NCBI GenBank assembly: GCA_963682025.1
Contig: OY821519.1
Coordinates: forward strand, 5,648,668 to 5,712,667
DNA from: Cordilura impudica
Lineage: Eukaryota > Arthropoda > Insecta > Diptera > Scathophagidae
Reading direction: 5' to 3'
DNA: 64,000 nt
The translations under genes were made by a program, and so were the position numbers. The notes under the pieces are model-generated. The model was not told the DNA's origin, ran no database searches, and saw only the letters and a program-made list of their open reading frames with translations. Shown piece by piece: positions 31,169-43,298 of this stretch. Position 1 is the stretch's first letter. Each line of letters opens with the position of its first letter.

Positions 31169-31956
31169 TATACCCTATAACACTATGTGGTTTGGGTATA
31201 ATGACTTTGTGCTGCTGTTTGTAACAACCAAAAATATTTGACCTAGACCCATCTTTAATTATACCGATCAAATCAGAATCACTTTCTGAGTTGATTTAAC
31301 AATGTCCGTCCGTCCGTCCGTCCGTCTGTGTGTCCATGTAAAGCTTGTAATCAAAGTGCAGGTCGCAAATATGAATGTATTTTGATGAAATTTGGTACAT
31401 AAGCTTCTATCGGCCACGGGATGAACGCTATTGAAATTGGTGAGAATCGGTCCATGTTCAGACCTAGCCCCCATACAAATTACCCATATGAAATCGACAT
31501 AAATTGCCATAAGATCCAAATTGTCATATAGATCTTACTCAAATTGAGTTTGCATGCGTTCATTACATCCATTAATGAGTAGTCCAAAAATGATCCCTTT
31601 GACCCCATATAGAGCTGATTCCCGATCTTCGCTTAAATCTATTAAAAAAACAAAAATATTGCACTGATTCTTCTCAAATTTTGTTTGTATATATTTTTGC
31701 AAAATACAAGAGACTTTACCAAACATGATCAGGATCGGTCCATTTTTGGACCAAGTCCCTATATAGATATAGCATCCGATATGAACTTTTTCATATCTGC
31801 AGCCAAAAAAATAAAAATTAAAAAAAATCCCACTCAAATTTGGTTTTTGCTTATTTTCTATGTCCAGTTAGTTGGGCCTAAGAGATAGGGTCTCTAAACG
31901 CATGGTATAGGGTATCGTATAGTCGGTCTAGACCGACTATAATTTTCTTACTTGTT
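31169..31956 (+). repeat. Dispersed repeat family T, copy 2
   Basis: Full-length form, 788 bp, from TATACCC to CTTACTTGTT. It has GTCCGTCCGTCC microsatellite units near 31304-31324 and the perfect 24-base palindrome at 31918-31941 (TATAGTCGGTCT followed by its reverse complement). Confidence 0.82.
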
Positions 31957-32510
31957 ATTTTTAATTTTTTTGTTTTTGATTTTTAATTTTTCATTTTTTA
32001 TTTTTAATTTTCCTTTTTCATTTTTTATTTTTAATTTCTAATTTTTAATTTTTCATATTACATTTTTTATTTTGATTTTTTATTTTTCAATTTTCATTTT
32101 TTATTTTTCATTTTTTATGCTTTATTTTTCATTTTTCTATTTTTCTTCTAATTCTTAATTTTTAATTCTTAATTTTTAATTTTTTATTTTTTATTTTTCA
32201 TTTTGATTTTTTATTTTTCATTTTTAATTTTTCATTTCTAATTTTCATTTTTCATATTTCGTTTTCATTTCTCCTTTTTCGTTTTTTATGTTTATTTTTT
32301 CATTTTTAATTTTTCATTTTTAATTTTTCATTTTCAAACAGGTTGCTATAAACCATAATTTTTTCACCAATCCAATCATAAGTCACAACGATTTTATCTT
32401 ACGGCTCACATGTTACGCTGTTTTTGTGATTGTATTCTGAAAAAGAAAATAAAAAGAGATATATATTTTTGAACGTAAATGTAAAAATGCTAAATTTTTA
32501 CACTTTGCAT

Positions 32511-33536
32511 ATCTATACTAATATAGTAAAGAGTTAATGGGTGTTTTTGGTTTGTCCGTAACTACTCAACACTTAGAATGGTCATTAAGGATGGACATTG
32601 GCTTTTTTTTTGATACTTGTAGTTGGCGTGGCACCTCCCATATAAGGTGAACTTTTAATATCATATATTTTGAGTAATATGACAGAGAGAGCTTTGCAAA
32701 TTTATGTGATGTCACCTATTATCAATATTAGTAGCCATGGCGAAAATGGGCTGGATCGATAAGTGTTCGTGTCACCATCGATACGAAGAAATAATTCAAT
32801 ATTATATATCTTGAGTATTATGAGGGGACAGCTTTCCAAATTCGTCTGAGCTCGTATTATTATCACTCCATTGGACGTGGCAAACCCCATATAAAAAATT
32901 ATTAAATGTCATATATCTGGAGTGCTGTAAAAGTGAGAGCCTCGTGACTTTGCGTTAGACCAAAAGTTATGGACGTGACTAGTCTAACAAAAAAAGGTCA
33001 TGATCGGAGCAGTGGGCGCAGCACAGCCCATACAAAGTATATATCTATATATAACTGGTGCACTATAAAAGGGAAAGCCTCGACAGGTTGCACGACTCCA
33101 TCAGATATTAATGTGAGTAGTCCGATAAAAATTGGGCGGGATGGGCTTAGTGGGCGTGGCACCTCTTACACAAAAAAATATTAAGAACTACGAAAGCGAC
33201 AGTCTTGAAACTTTTGACAAGTACATTAAGTCGTGGAAAATATGGGCAGAGTCACCAGATTCCAAATTGCCAAATTCAAAAATCGCTAAAATCGAAAATC
33301 GCTTAAACTGAAAATAATCTTCAAAATAAAAAATGGACATAATCAAAAAACGCTAAAATCAAAAATCGTCAAAATTTAAAATCGCCAAAATGGAAAATTG
33401 CCAAATTATATTCTAAATTCAAGGCCAATAGTTAAGTGTTACCAGATTTTATTTATAAAATCTATGTTCTTCTTATGGGCAGAGTAGGAACGCCGAAAAA
33501 TTTGATAAATGTTGCACCGAATGAAAAAACAACATA
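32511..33536 (+). repeat. Dispersed repeat family H, copy 3
   Basis: Starts near TCTATACTAATATAGTAAAG and has repeated CGTGGCACCTCC boxes. It holds an uninterrupted ATTAATGTGAGTAGTCC site (about 33107-33125) and a tail of AAAATCGCTAAAATC-like units (33270-33400). It then has GGCCAATAGTTAAGTGTTAC and CACCGAATGAAAAAA. It serves as an empty-site reference for the hAT, BEL and errantivirus insertions and is itself split at 33537 by a MITE. Confidence 0.8.
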
Positions 33537-33907
33537 TCGCACCTGTACCTCTTAAGTGAGTTAACTCAAAATTTTTCAATATTCACTTTTTTCAAGAAAA
33601 CGATACACAGTGGTCATATCTGTCCACTGTAAAAATCTTACATCGATTTTTCTAGTCTTTTGCAAAAAAAGAAAAATACAGTTGTAGCTTGTGTTATATA
33701 TTTTGAGCTGCACCCAAAAAACTGGTTATTTTTGATGATCACTGAAAAAATCGCAAAAACAACTACTACTGTATACTTATTATTCGCAATTCTTTACAAT
33801 GAAACAACTGTTTTTAAATTTTATAGTAAATATTAATAAAACAGTTTTTTGCCTCTACTGAAAATTTGTAAATTTTGAGTCGACTCACTTTAGAGGTAAA
33901 GGTGCGA
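33537..33907. mobile_element. MITE with ~40-bp inverted repeats and TA duplication
   Basis: The left end starts TCGCACCTGTACCTCTTAAG. The reverse complement of the right end starts TCGCACCTTTACCTCTAAAG, and similarity continues through AGTGAGT..ACTCAAAATTT. TA flanks both sides (33535-33536 and 33908-33909). It is 371 bp without a gene. The TA duplication suggests mobilisation by a Tc1/mariner transposase. The family H copy at 52866-52890 shows the uninterrupted site. Confidence 0.85.
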
Positions 33908-34111
33908 TATATTGTATATCAGCAAGCTTTGTATGCGAAATCATCAAATATATAACAAACTTATATTTAAAAGTTTACGAGATTGTTTAAGTTGTAAATC
34001 TACTAACTGCTCGTGGTATCTCGAGTAAGCTTTAAAGAACTGTTTATGATTAGTTGGCTTTAACGCGTTTAAAAATAGAAAATAAAATAATAAAATAAAT
34101 CATGTTTTACT

Positions 34112-34850
34112 TAGTATAAAAGCAGGTGTCCCACTGGGCAGTATTCTGGGCCCGCTCCTATACATCCTTTATACAGCGGACATGCCAACTAATGAAAACA
34201 CGATTACTTCAACCTTTGCAGATGACACGGCAATTTTGAGTATTCATGAGGACCCCTCAACAGCATCTACACTTTTACAAAGACATGTTTTTCAATTGGA
34301 ATACTGGTTACACAGGTGGAAAATAAGAATAAAGGAACAAAACTGTATTTATGTTAATTTTACGCTCAGACCTTGCCCTCAAATCCGAATAAACAATCAA
34401 CAAACACCTCAATATTCCGATGTAAAATATTTGGGACTTCATCTTAACCGCCGCCGTACTTGGAAGAAACACATAGAATCAAAGTGAACACAAATAAAAT
34501 TAAAATTAGTTCAACTTACGTGGCTAATTGGCAGAAATTCAAAGCTAAATCTTAATTGCAAGTTATTGATATACAATTCAATCATGAAACCCATTTATGG
34601 GGAACCGCTTCAGCTTCTAATATAAAGAAAATACAAAGATGCCAAATAAGATCCTAAAGTTGATTGCCCGCGCCCTATGGTATGTGAGAAACTCACAATT
34701 GCATAGAGAATTAAATGTACCCCTCGTTAAAGTTGAAATTAAGAAAAACTCTTCAAGCTACTTGAAAAAACTATAAACTAACGCCTAAGAAGGAGAGAGA
34801 CCGCAGATCTTATAATAAATGTTTGAGGTTATCTAAGCCAACGAATATTT
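34112..34850 (+). pseudogene. Jockey-like non-LTR reverse transcriptase fragment
   Basis: A continuous frame at about 34125-34484 encodes the RT palm: GSILGPLLYILYTADMPT, then FADDTAI with the catalytic Asp pair, and later YLGLHLNRRRTW. After a stop at 34485 the homology continues with frame changes and stops. It runs through LNCKLLIYNSIMKPIYG and a piece reading LHRELNVPLVKVEIKK in another frame, to about 34790. There is no ORF1, endonuclease or poly-A tail. It is a 5'-truncated, decayed copy. Confidence 0.85.
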
Positions 34851-34979
34851 TTTTATTTCGAATTTAGAAACATTAGATTTTTCTGGCACTGGCTGTATTT
34901 AATAAATTAAGTATTAGTTCTTAGATTTGAAGATCCAATAAATAAATGCATGAGAAAAATAAATGTTTTACTTAGTTTC

Positions 34980-35500
34980 TTGCTACTATCAATTAGCCTT
35001 CAAATTCTGTGTTTGCTGGTTCTTATCATATCAGCTCCAATGCATTTTTATTTAATTTGCAAAGTTTTTCATACTTATATGTGTACAGATACGTTGATAT
35101 TAAACTTTTTTTATTTTTTCTGACTAAAGAAGAGACCTAAATAATTGACACTTAAAAATATTCTGATTTGATTTCCAGATGACAATAAAAAAAAATGTCT
35201 TTTTCCAACGAAATACGCAATTCAAATCGTTTTGAAAAAAAAAAAAATTATATTTATATATAAACCAAAGAAATTCCGAAAAATTTCGATCATTCAGTTT
35301 TTTGGTTTTTTGAAAACCATAAAAAAAGTCTTTTATTTTTTATATATCATTTTTAGAAAATAGGAAATTTTTACATTTATATTTTAATATCAAGTATATA
35401 AAAAATGTGTGTTTAAAAGTTTACTAAATTCTTTAAATGGTAAATTAAGGAAATGTGAACTAGAAACTGTCTCAATGATTAGTTGGCCATTAATGCCAAA
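34980..35500. repeat. LTR-element-like dispersed repeat G, copy 1 (internally deleted)
   Basis: Shares AAATTCTGTGT followed by TGCTGGTTC or TACTGGTTC, the CTGACTAAAGAAG-like word and CAAATCGTTTTGAAAA with 40990-42110. The part corresponding to 41140-41740 is missing. 35410-35490 also matches 33960-34050 (AAAAGTTTACNA..GATTAGTTGGC). No gene is present; the frame at 35409-35753 is low in complexity. Confidence 0.55.
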
Positions 35501-36979
35501 AGAAGAAATACAAAAAGATATAAAAAACGAAATCAAGCTTCATTTAGAAACTAAACAGCATTCTTTCATTAACACTCTCTTTAATAGTATTATTAACAGT
35601 CTTTGTTTCTATTTTTTTTTTTTTTTACAAAATTCTCCAACTATTTATCATTGTTTAGTATATCCTATTATTTTTGTCATCATCACTATAATTATCATCA
35701 TTATTATCAAAAAGTATAGTAATACAGATAATAACAATCATTGGCAGCAGTAGTTAAAGCAAATATAAAAAGAAAAATGAAACGTATTTCTTTTTTTTTT
35801 GTTGTGTACTCTTGTTCTTTAATGACTTTGTTAATAGCTAAAAATTGTTGCAATATGGTGGGAACTATTGTTGCCAGTTGATAGTTGGATTTGATGGTGT
35901 TTGCCAGTGATGGCAAAATTTAACCCCAAATTGATTAACGTCGAAGATTAAATGAAATTATTACTATGACATTTGTAGATTTCAATTTGAAAAACATTCA
36001 AAGAGTTTTTTAAATTCTTTTCAACTATTATTAATTTTCAGGTGCTTATATTAGATTTTAATATATTTTGTAAAAATTAAATTCCTTTGGGACGAATGAG
36101 CATTGAAAAGTTAGAAAAACTAAAAAGTGATGTTGGGCATCTCTGGTGTTAGCGATAGCAGTTATATAGGATAAATGATGTCGACAATGATGATTCTAAG
36201 AAGAGCGAAATAATAGTAATGCAAGATTTTGTTAGTTATTATTGAATTTTTCTTATTCTTGTTTGTCTTCAACAATACTTGTTGTCAGCTTATAACCATA
36301 AAAAAAATATGAACAGAAGAGATACTTAGTGTGGTGGAATTGTAGGAAAATGAAGAAAAGATTATGATACTTTTGGCTTTCTTTCATAAACTGTCTTCGC
36401 AGAATGTAGGTGAGTGTCAAAAATCTGTATATATGTATATACATGCATATATATAAAATCATTATACTCATGAAATCACAAAATATTCTTTTCGTTGTCA
36501 TTTACATGAATATTGTCAATAAACAATTGTTTTTTCTTCCTTTGTGTTGTTCATATTTTTAAAGCTGCTTTTTTTATTGCACTCCTTCCTCCATTGTTAT
36601 GCAAAATGAGGTTAAAGAAGAAATGAATTGTACACGAATAACATATTGTAAGAATGTGGCAACAGAAACAATATATATAATATGGCAAATGAAATTTTCT
36701 TAAAATATGAAACTCAATGAACAAGTATGTCGATTAGAATATATCTTTAGCAACTACTTATTAAGCCGAAGTTATATTGTGGCTTATGCAATATGAAATT
36801 ACTTTACACTTTATATACATTTATGAAAACAAATTCTTCATTTGTTAAAAGTATATTTTTTAAATAGCCACAAATACACATGAATCACACATATAAGCGG
36901 ATGAGCAAACTGAAAAAAAGTTCGCTTAAGGATGAGTTTTGAGTTAAGTAACAACATTGCTGCCAGATTTATCAACAAA
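35501..36979. other. AT-rich stretch without recognisable gene
   Basis: Only short low-complexity frames, for example a T-run-encoded poly-Phe stretch near 35610. No RNA gene or element ends recognised. Confidence 0.45.
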
Positions 36980-37435
36980 ACTGTTGTTGCTAGAAATCAT
37001 TTTGTTCACAATTTTAGCCAAGACAACCTAAAACTTATTGATTAAATTGATTCCGAAAATAGATTTTACTCTTTATATTTATACAATTATTTCTCTTAAT
37101 ATTTTTATCTTTAAAAATTCTCACAAAATATTTTAAGTTAACATTTTTATAAAACATATAACATTAAATAAAGAACAGTTCAAAATGGCAAACTAAAATT
37201 AAAACATTAAATTTGTTTTTAATTAACTGGAGTCCAACGTGCGGCTAGGCCTTTAGCCGCCAGGTCATCAAGTGGTACTACGGACTAAAAAAGTGCAGTG
37301 GAAATTCCGAAGTTCATTTCAGTTCATTTCGAGTTTAAGTTTAGATTTAGAAATATACAATACAATTAAAGTTGATTTTATTTACTAATTGTGTGATTTG
37401 TTAAATAAAAAATAATGATATAATTAATTTACACA
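36980..37435 (+). repeat. LTR fragment with tRNA-Lys-type primer site, copy 1
   Basis: 37030-37227 matches 41405-41611. It ends TTAATTAAC and is followed by TGGAGTCCAACGTGCGGC (37228-37245), a decayed version of the primer site better kept at 41612. Leader sequence (AGGCCTTTAGCCGCC) follows. No coding sequence is left. Confidence 0.6.
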
Positions 37436-37439
37436 TTAA

Positions 37440-37989
37440 AGTTTTTTACACTTGTTCCTACAAATGAAGCGGCGCTTTTTTCAAATCAAACAGAAAGGGT
37501 CATCTATGTATCAATTACAGCAATCTACTGCAGGGGCTCTGGTAATATAAAAATATTTATTATTGTTGTTATTTGAACCGGTTAATTTTTAATTTTTCTT
37601 TTTTCTTTTTTCACTTTTCCTTTTTAATTTTTCATATTTTATTTTTCATATTTTATTTTTCGTTTTTCATTTTTTCTTTTTCATTTTTTATTTTTTATTT
37701 TTAAATTTTCTTTTTAAATTTTAATTTTTTAATTTTCGTTTTTATTTTTAATTTTTCATTTTTTCTTTTTCATTTTTTATTTTAAATTTTTCATTTTAGT
37801 TTTCTATTTTTAATTTTTTAATTTTCACTTTTTATTTTTTCTTTAGCATTTTTTATTTTTCATTTTTTTTTCCATTTTCAATTCTTCATTTTTCGTTTTT
37901 TATTTTTTCTTTTTAATTTTTATTTTTTATTTTACATTTTTTATTTTTCATTTTTCTTATTACATTTTTCATTTTCCATATTTCATTTT
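37440..37989 (+). repeat. Family M copy 3, left arm and core only
   Basis: Contains AAATCAAACAGAAAGGGTC, TGCAGGGGCTCTGGTAATAT and AACCGGTTAATTTTTAATTT, then an ATTTTTC/ATTTTTA minisatellite up to the family T element. The right arm of family M is missing. Confidence 0.72.
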
Positions 37990-38761
37990 TATACCCTATA
38001 CCACTATGTGGTTTGGGTATAATGACTTTGTGCTGATGTTTGTAACTACCAAAAATATTTAACCTAGACCCATCTTTAATTATACCGATCGAATCAGAAT
38101 CACTATCTGATTCGATTTAACGACGTCCGTCCATCCGTCCGTCTGTGTGTCTATGTAAAGCTTGTAATCAAAGTGCAGGTCGCAAATATGAATATATTAG
38201 TATATGAGCTTTTATCGGCCATAGGATAAACGCTATTCAAACTGGTGAGAATCGGTCCATGTTCAGACCTAGCTCCCATACAAATGACACCTATTAAATC
38301 GACTTAAATTGCCATAAGATCCAAATTATCATATAAATCTTAGTCAAATTAGGTTTGTATGTGTTTATTACATCCATTAATCAGTAGTCCAAAAATGATC
38401 CCTATGGGACAACTCTTAGTCATAGGCCCCATATAGAGCTGCTTCCCGATCTTCACTTAAATCTATCAAAAAACAAACATCATCTCAAATTTTGTTTGTA
38501 TATATTTTTGTGAAATACAAGAGACTTTACCAAACATGATCAGGATTGGTCCATTTTTTGACCTAGTCCCCATATAGATATAGCATCCGATATGAACTTT
38601 TTCATATCTGCAGCCAAAAAAATTAATAAAAATCCCACTCAAATTTGGTTTTTGCTTATTTTCTATGTCCAGTTAGTTGGGCCTAAGAGATAGGGTTTCT
38701 AAACGCATGGTATAGGGTATCGTATAGTCGGTCTAGACCGACTATAATTTTCTTACTTGTT
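37990..38761 (+). repeat. Dispersed repeat family T, copy 3
   Basis: From TATACCCTATACCACTATG to CTTACTTGTT. ATACCCTATACCA at 37991-38003 is inverted at 38708-38720 (TGGTATAGGGTAT). The 24-base palindrome is at 38723-38746. It joins directly to the Tc1-like fragment on its right. Confidence 0.82.
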
Positions 38762-39450
38762 CTGGATGCATTGGTAGCTCTTCCAACGCTTCTGACTGCT
38801 ATTCACTCCAAAATCGACAATTCTGCTTATTTACGTACCCATTGAGCCAAAAATGAGCTTCGTCGCTGAACACAATTTTTCGGTAAAAAAGTGGATCTTC
38901 GGGCAACTTTCCAAGAGCACATTCACCAAAAATTTTACGTTGCGGTAGGTTGTTCGGCTTCAATTCTTGCACCAGCTGTATTTAGAAAGGCTTCACACCT
39001 AAATCCTTCCGCAAAATTTTCCACGTTGTTGAGTAACAGAGGCTCAATTGCTGCGAACGGCGACGAATCGATAATTGATGGTCATCATTAACACTGGCCA
39101 ATACAGCTGCGATATTTTCTTCAGTTCGCACTCTACGTAAGCGTGTTGGTGGTTTAATGTCCAACAATGTAAATTTGGTGCGAAATTTAGTCACAATAGC
39201 CCGAATAGCCGCTTCAGTGGGTCGATTAAACTGACCATAAAATGGAAGAAGCGAAGGATGAGCTTTCTTAACAGAGCACGCATTTTGATAATAAAATTCA
39301 ATAACTTGCAAGCGTTCTTCGTTTGTAAGACGATTCATGTTTAAATTATAGACCAAACTGAAGATGTTTGACAATAAAACAAAACACGAAACGTGCGTCA
39401 GCTGTTTAAACCAGTGTTGCCAAAAAGATGATAGCTAGAAAATCACCCTT
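38762..39450 (-). pseudogene. Tc1/mariner-like transposase, 5' part, truncated and mutated
   Basis: On the minus strand a frame starts at about 39338 (MNRLTNEERLQVIEFYYQN). It encodes a two-part helix-turn-helix DNA-binding region (FNRPTEAAIRAIVTKFR; RTEENIAAVLASVN; STTWKILRKDLGVKPF). A TAA at 38982 breaks it. The same frame goes on through the start of the catalytic domain, KIVFSDEAHFWLNGYVNKQ, whose SDEAHFW holds the first catalytic Asp. A second stop lies at 38799-38801. It is cut at 38762 by the family T junction, so the second and third catalytic residues are absent. The probable element end is near 39450, followed by TA. It is dead as an enzyme. Confidence 0.88.
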
Positions 39451-40869
39451 TATGTGTGCATTTTGGGGACAATCGGGTAAAGAAAAGTCGCACCGGAAAT
39501 TGGTTGAAAATTCAAAGTGTGTTTATATGGGAAAAATATGACTTTTTTTCAGATTTTACGAAAATTTCGTTTTATAGTTTAACTTTTGGGACAGGCTGTC
39601 TTATGAATCGAGATCAGTATTAAATTATATTTTGAAAAACCTATAAAACCTTAAAATCGAATAAAAATTTGCCAAGAAATAGCAAATGCCCCAGATCACA
39701 TTTGTTCGAAAAAAAAAAAATAGGTCAGGAAGTTTGATGGCATTCTTTTAACTATGGGAAATTGATAAAAGCTAACTTTTATCATTTCCCATTTCTGCAG
39801 TAAGACTCTGGAAAACTTCAGGAAGGTTAATTTCAGAAAAAAGTCCAGAATATTATTTCTTAGATTCATTTAAGTATTATCAACAAGCCTTATCGAAATC
39901 CTTCCAAAAATATATATTATTTTAATATTTTGTTTTGTAAAAATCCAAATCTCCTTAATTTTAACTTTTGATCTTAAAGAGGGACAGTTTGTAGCTTTAA
40001 AATTTTACCGTTACCATAATTTTGACAAAAGATATTTGAAATATGAAAACACCAAAAAGATGTAGCCTAAAAGTTGAAAAAGTATGAAAAATCGCATTAT
40101 TCTTCAAATCCGCTGAAATAAAAACGCTGCCCTCGCCAAATTAAGAACAAGATACCTACAATATTTGGCATTTTTAATCAGATATATTTTGTTAATAAGA
40201 CCTTAAAGTCCAATCATTGATTTCCGAAAATTTCTTGAAAAAAATTTTTGAAAAAGTAAAATTGGAGATTTTGAAATATTGCTAAAAAATACTTACCGTT
40301 TTGTCATTAATTTAGAACCGCATAACAATAGACGAAATGCAAAATATTTTCATAAGATTATTTTGAGATGAAAATGCAAAAATATTGTTGTTGTAAATTA
40401 TTTCAATGTCTTTAAAAATGTGAGCTCGAGTTTCTTAATCAAGTAGTCTGCGACGCATTTATTGCCTGGGAAACTTGATATAACTTGGCTGTTTTTCAAT
40501 GGGTAGTAGGTTTTAATATTTTATTAGAAAAAAAATTTACTCTAGATTATGGCTTATTAATTAATTAATTTGAAGCGCTATTATTAATATCAAAATTTTT
40601 GTGAAAATCGGTTCTTTTTTTTTGATAATTTTTACAAATAAATTCATATTTGAACTTTTAACTCATTGCACGTCCAGAAAGTATTGACCGATTAGGCTCA
40701 AATTTTGCTCACTAAAGTTGTAGATCTACTTTCACGATAATCCGACCCACACGTCTTGAAATTAAAAAAAAAAAAAAAAATGGCTGTCGCCCTAATATAC
40801 ACATATAAAATTGGCAACTAATATACGAAAGCAGCATTTCTTAGTTATGCTATGCATTTACGCTGTTTT
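39451..40869. other. AT-rich stretch without recognisable gene
   Basis: No coding or RNA feature recognised. The word pair ATTGACCGATTAGGCTCAAA / GCTCACTAAAGTTGTAGATC (40682-40730) has a repeat-like look but I have no second copy in the window. Confidence 0.4.
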
Positions 40870-42110
40870 TGAATACATATATTCTTTCAATATTTTCAAT
40901 ACATAATGGAAGATTATTACACAACAAACTACCATTTTGTGCAACTCTCTGTTTAGTTGTATCCAGTCGGCAACTGTTCTCCGTTCTCAATTTTCTTATA
41001 AATTCTGTGTTTACTGGTTCACTTCAGGCCAGCGGCTAGGCATTTTTAAATAATTTGCATGTTGTGCGTACATGCTAAGATATGGCATATCAACCCGTAA
41101 TATAAAAAATTATTTAGTCACATACTCAAACCATTTTACACACTCCTAATAAAATAAACTTTCATATAATTCGTGGAATACAAGAAATGTTCCTTTAAAC
41201 GTTCCCACATATTTCAAAACATCGCCTATCATACAAAATTGTATTTGATCATTCCCCCAAGTTCACAATATCCGCTTTCCAAACGCCCCAATACAAAGTG
41301 TGGCACCTGCATTGCATTTTTGCAGACAATTTCCATGGAACTCAGGAAATCGATGCACGCTCCAGGTTGTCAATACTGAGGTCAACACATTTATTAAACG
41401 AAATAAAATCCTTGATAAAATTGATTCCGAAAATAGCTATTAATCTTTATATTTATGCAATTAGTTCTCTTAATATTTTTTTCTCTAAATATTTTCAGAA
41501 AATGCTTAAAGTTAATATTTTTATAAAACATATTTATATATAGAACACTAAATAAATAACAGTTCAAAATTGAAAACTAAAATTAAAACACTTAATTTGT
41601 TTTTAATTAACTGGAGCCCAACGTGGGGCCAGGCCTTTAGCCACCAAATTAAGTTTGGATTTAAAAATATAAACAATTTAAATTGCTTTTTTTTACTGCT
41701 ATCTTGAAATAAAAAATTAATTATATAATTAATATATACTTTAAACTTTTTTACACTTTTTCCGACTAAACGAAGCGACATGCACAATATTTAACAAAAT
41801 TGTAATTTGATTCTCAGATACAAATAAAAGTATTTTTTTCCAACCAAGTATGCCTTACAAATCGTTTTGAAAAAGCTGTTTTATCTATTTTTTTTTTTTT
41901 TACTTTGAAATAAAATATATATCGGTCTTCTAAAGCTCATAATATTTTTCACACCCATCCTCTACGGGGCCTTAGAGATTTCGTTAGTTAGATCAAAAAA
42001 TTCAGAAAAATTTGGACTCATTAAGTTTTTTCAAAACGCCGCCTTCAATTTTCAATTTTATTTTTATATAATTTTTAGAAGACATGAAGTTTTTTTACAT
42101 TAATTAGTAT
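40870..42110 (+). repeat. LTR-element fragment (repeat G copy 2) with tRNA-Lys-type primer site
   Basis: An LTR-like stretch ends at about 41611 (TTTTTAATTAAC). TGGAGCCCAACGTGGGGC (41612-41629) follows, differing at one base from the lysine-tRNA primer site TGGCGCCCAACGTGGGGC known in Ty3/gypsy-type elements. Leader-like sequence follows. Flanking blocks match 34980-35400. No gag or pol is found, so only the 5' end of an element remains. Confidence 0.6.
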
Positions 42111-42169
42111 TCCTTTAAAACCTCAGTTTTTAGCACTTATTCTAGACAATAAATTTTATTTTATTTTAA

Positions 42170-42740
42170 TGTGAGCCCGATCACAGGGGAGATGTGTAAG
42201 CATCTAGTAATTAAAGATTTTTTAGCACTTTATTTTATTTTTTATTATTTTTTTTTTATTTTTTAATTTTCATTTTTTGTTTTTCGTTTTTCATTTTTCA
42301 GTTTTTATTTTTAATTTTTAATTTTTTATATTTTTAATTTTTAATTTTTGATTTCTCATTTTTATGTTTTTATCCTTTTTCATTTCTTTTTTTTATTTTT
42401 TCTTTTCATTTTTTATTTTTCATTTTTTATTTTTCATTTTTTATTTTTAATTTTTAATTTTTAATTTTTTATTTTTCATTTTTATTTTTCATTTTTAATT
42501 TTTCATTTTTAATTTTTTCTTTTTCATATTTTTTTTTTCAACTTTAATTTCTCATTTTTCATTTTTTATTTTTAATTTTACATTTTTAATTTTTTCTTTC
42601 TCATTTTTCATTTTCAAACAAGTTATTACAAGTATACAATTTCATAATTTTTTCACCAATTTTGCCTTACGTCTTACATGTTACGCTGTTTTTGTAATTG
42701 TATTGTGAAATAGAAGTTTACGCCCCTGGGCGTATCAAAA
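42170..42740 (+). repeat. Family M copy 4
   Basis: Left arm ATGTGAGCCCGATCACAGGG, core minisatellite about 42225-42615, right arm TTTTTTCACCAATTTTGCC then ACATGTTACGCTGTTTTTG and GAAGTTTACGCCCC. The most compact copy, and the only one without an obvious insertion. Confidence 0.75.
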
Positions 42741-42945
42741 ATTCTAGCAACAATATTTTTGTTGATTACGTTGTTGATAATGTTGCCACTTAATTCAAAA
42801 CTCATCTCTGCGAATCCTCTATAACTCTAATATATATCGTTGAAACACATTAAAATCGGCTTTGCAACATATTGTTGCTTTCCGGTTGGTCGTATACATG
42901 TTATTTAGAAATATTAATCATACACCGTTGTGGATATAGACCTTA

Positions 42946-43198
42946 AGGTGCGTTCAGACTACGCAAATATTTGACCAAATAAACGTAACCCCTAAATAAT
43001 GTATAATTTTCCTTGTATAATTTTCATTAAGTTATACAATATATGATATATAATATAGTTAAGTATATTAAATATTACTAATATAATAAAACACAACTTA
43101 ATTGTGTCTTTTATATATCATGTAAGATTGAATAAAACTTTCATAAAATTAGGGGTTACGTTTATTTGGTCAAATATTTGCGTAGTCTGAACGTACCT
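42946..43198. mobile_element. MITE with 50-bp inverted repeats, TTA duplication (first copy)
   Basis: 253 bp. The left end starts AGGTGCGTTCAGACTACGCA; the reverse complement of the right end starts AGGTACGTTCAGACTACGCA and stays matched through CGTAACCCCTAA. TTA flanks both sides (42943-42945 and 43199-43201). A 3-bp TWA duplication suggests a PIF/Harbinger-type origin. The AT-rich middle has no gene. Confidence 0.85.
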
Positions 43199-43298
43199 TT
43201 AGAGTTAATCCATCTACAACAGTGGTGGCCATCGAGAGTTGGCCGTATACATGTTATTTAGAAATATTAATCATACACCGTTGTGGATATAGACCTTA

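Larger units (their letters stand above)
30056..32430 (+). repeat. Family M copy 2, carrying two nested family T elements
   Basis: The left arm starts near 30064 with CATGTGAGTCCGAGCAGCGG and includes AACCGGTTAATTTTTAATTT. The AT minisatellite core lies at 30230-30253, 30962-31168 and 31957-32335. The right arm holds TTTTCACCAATCCAATCA and CTTACGGCTCACATGTTACG. The core is split by T elements at 30254-30961 and 31169-31956. Confidence 0.78.

Noticed and set aside
31918..31956. Helitron 3' end for repeat family T
   Set aside because: The hairpin is suggestive, but the end reads CTTGTT with no CTRR motif, and the element has inverted arms.
35409..35753. Frame with a hydrophobic Phe/Ile-rich C-terminus resembling a membrane protein
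   Set aside because: The hydrophobic run comes from T-rich and ATT microsatellite-like DNA, and the start lies in a dispersed repeat.
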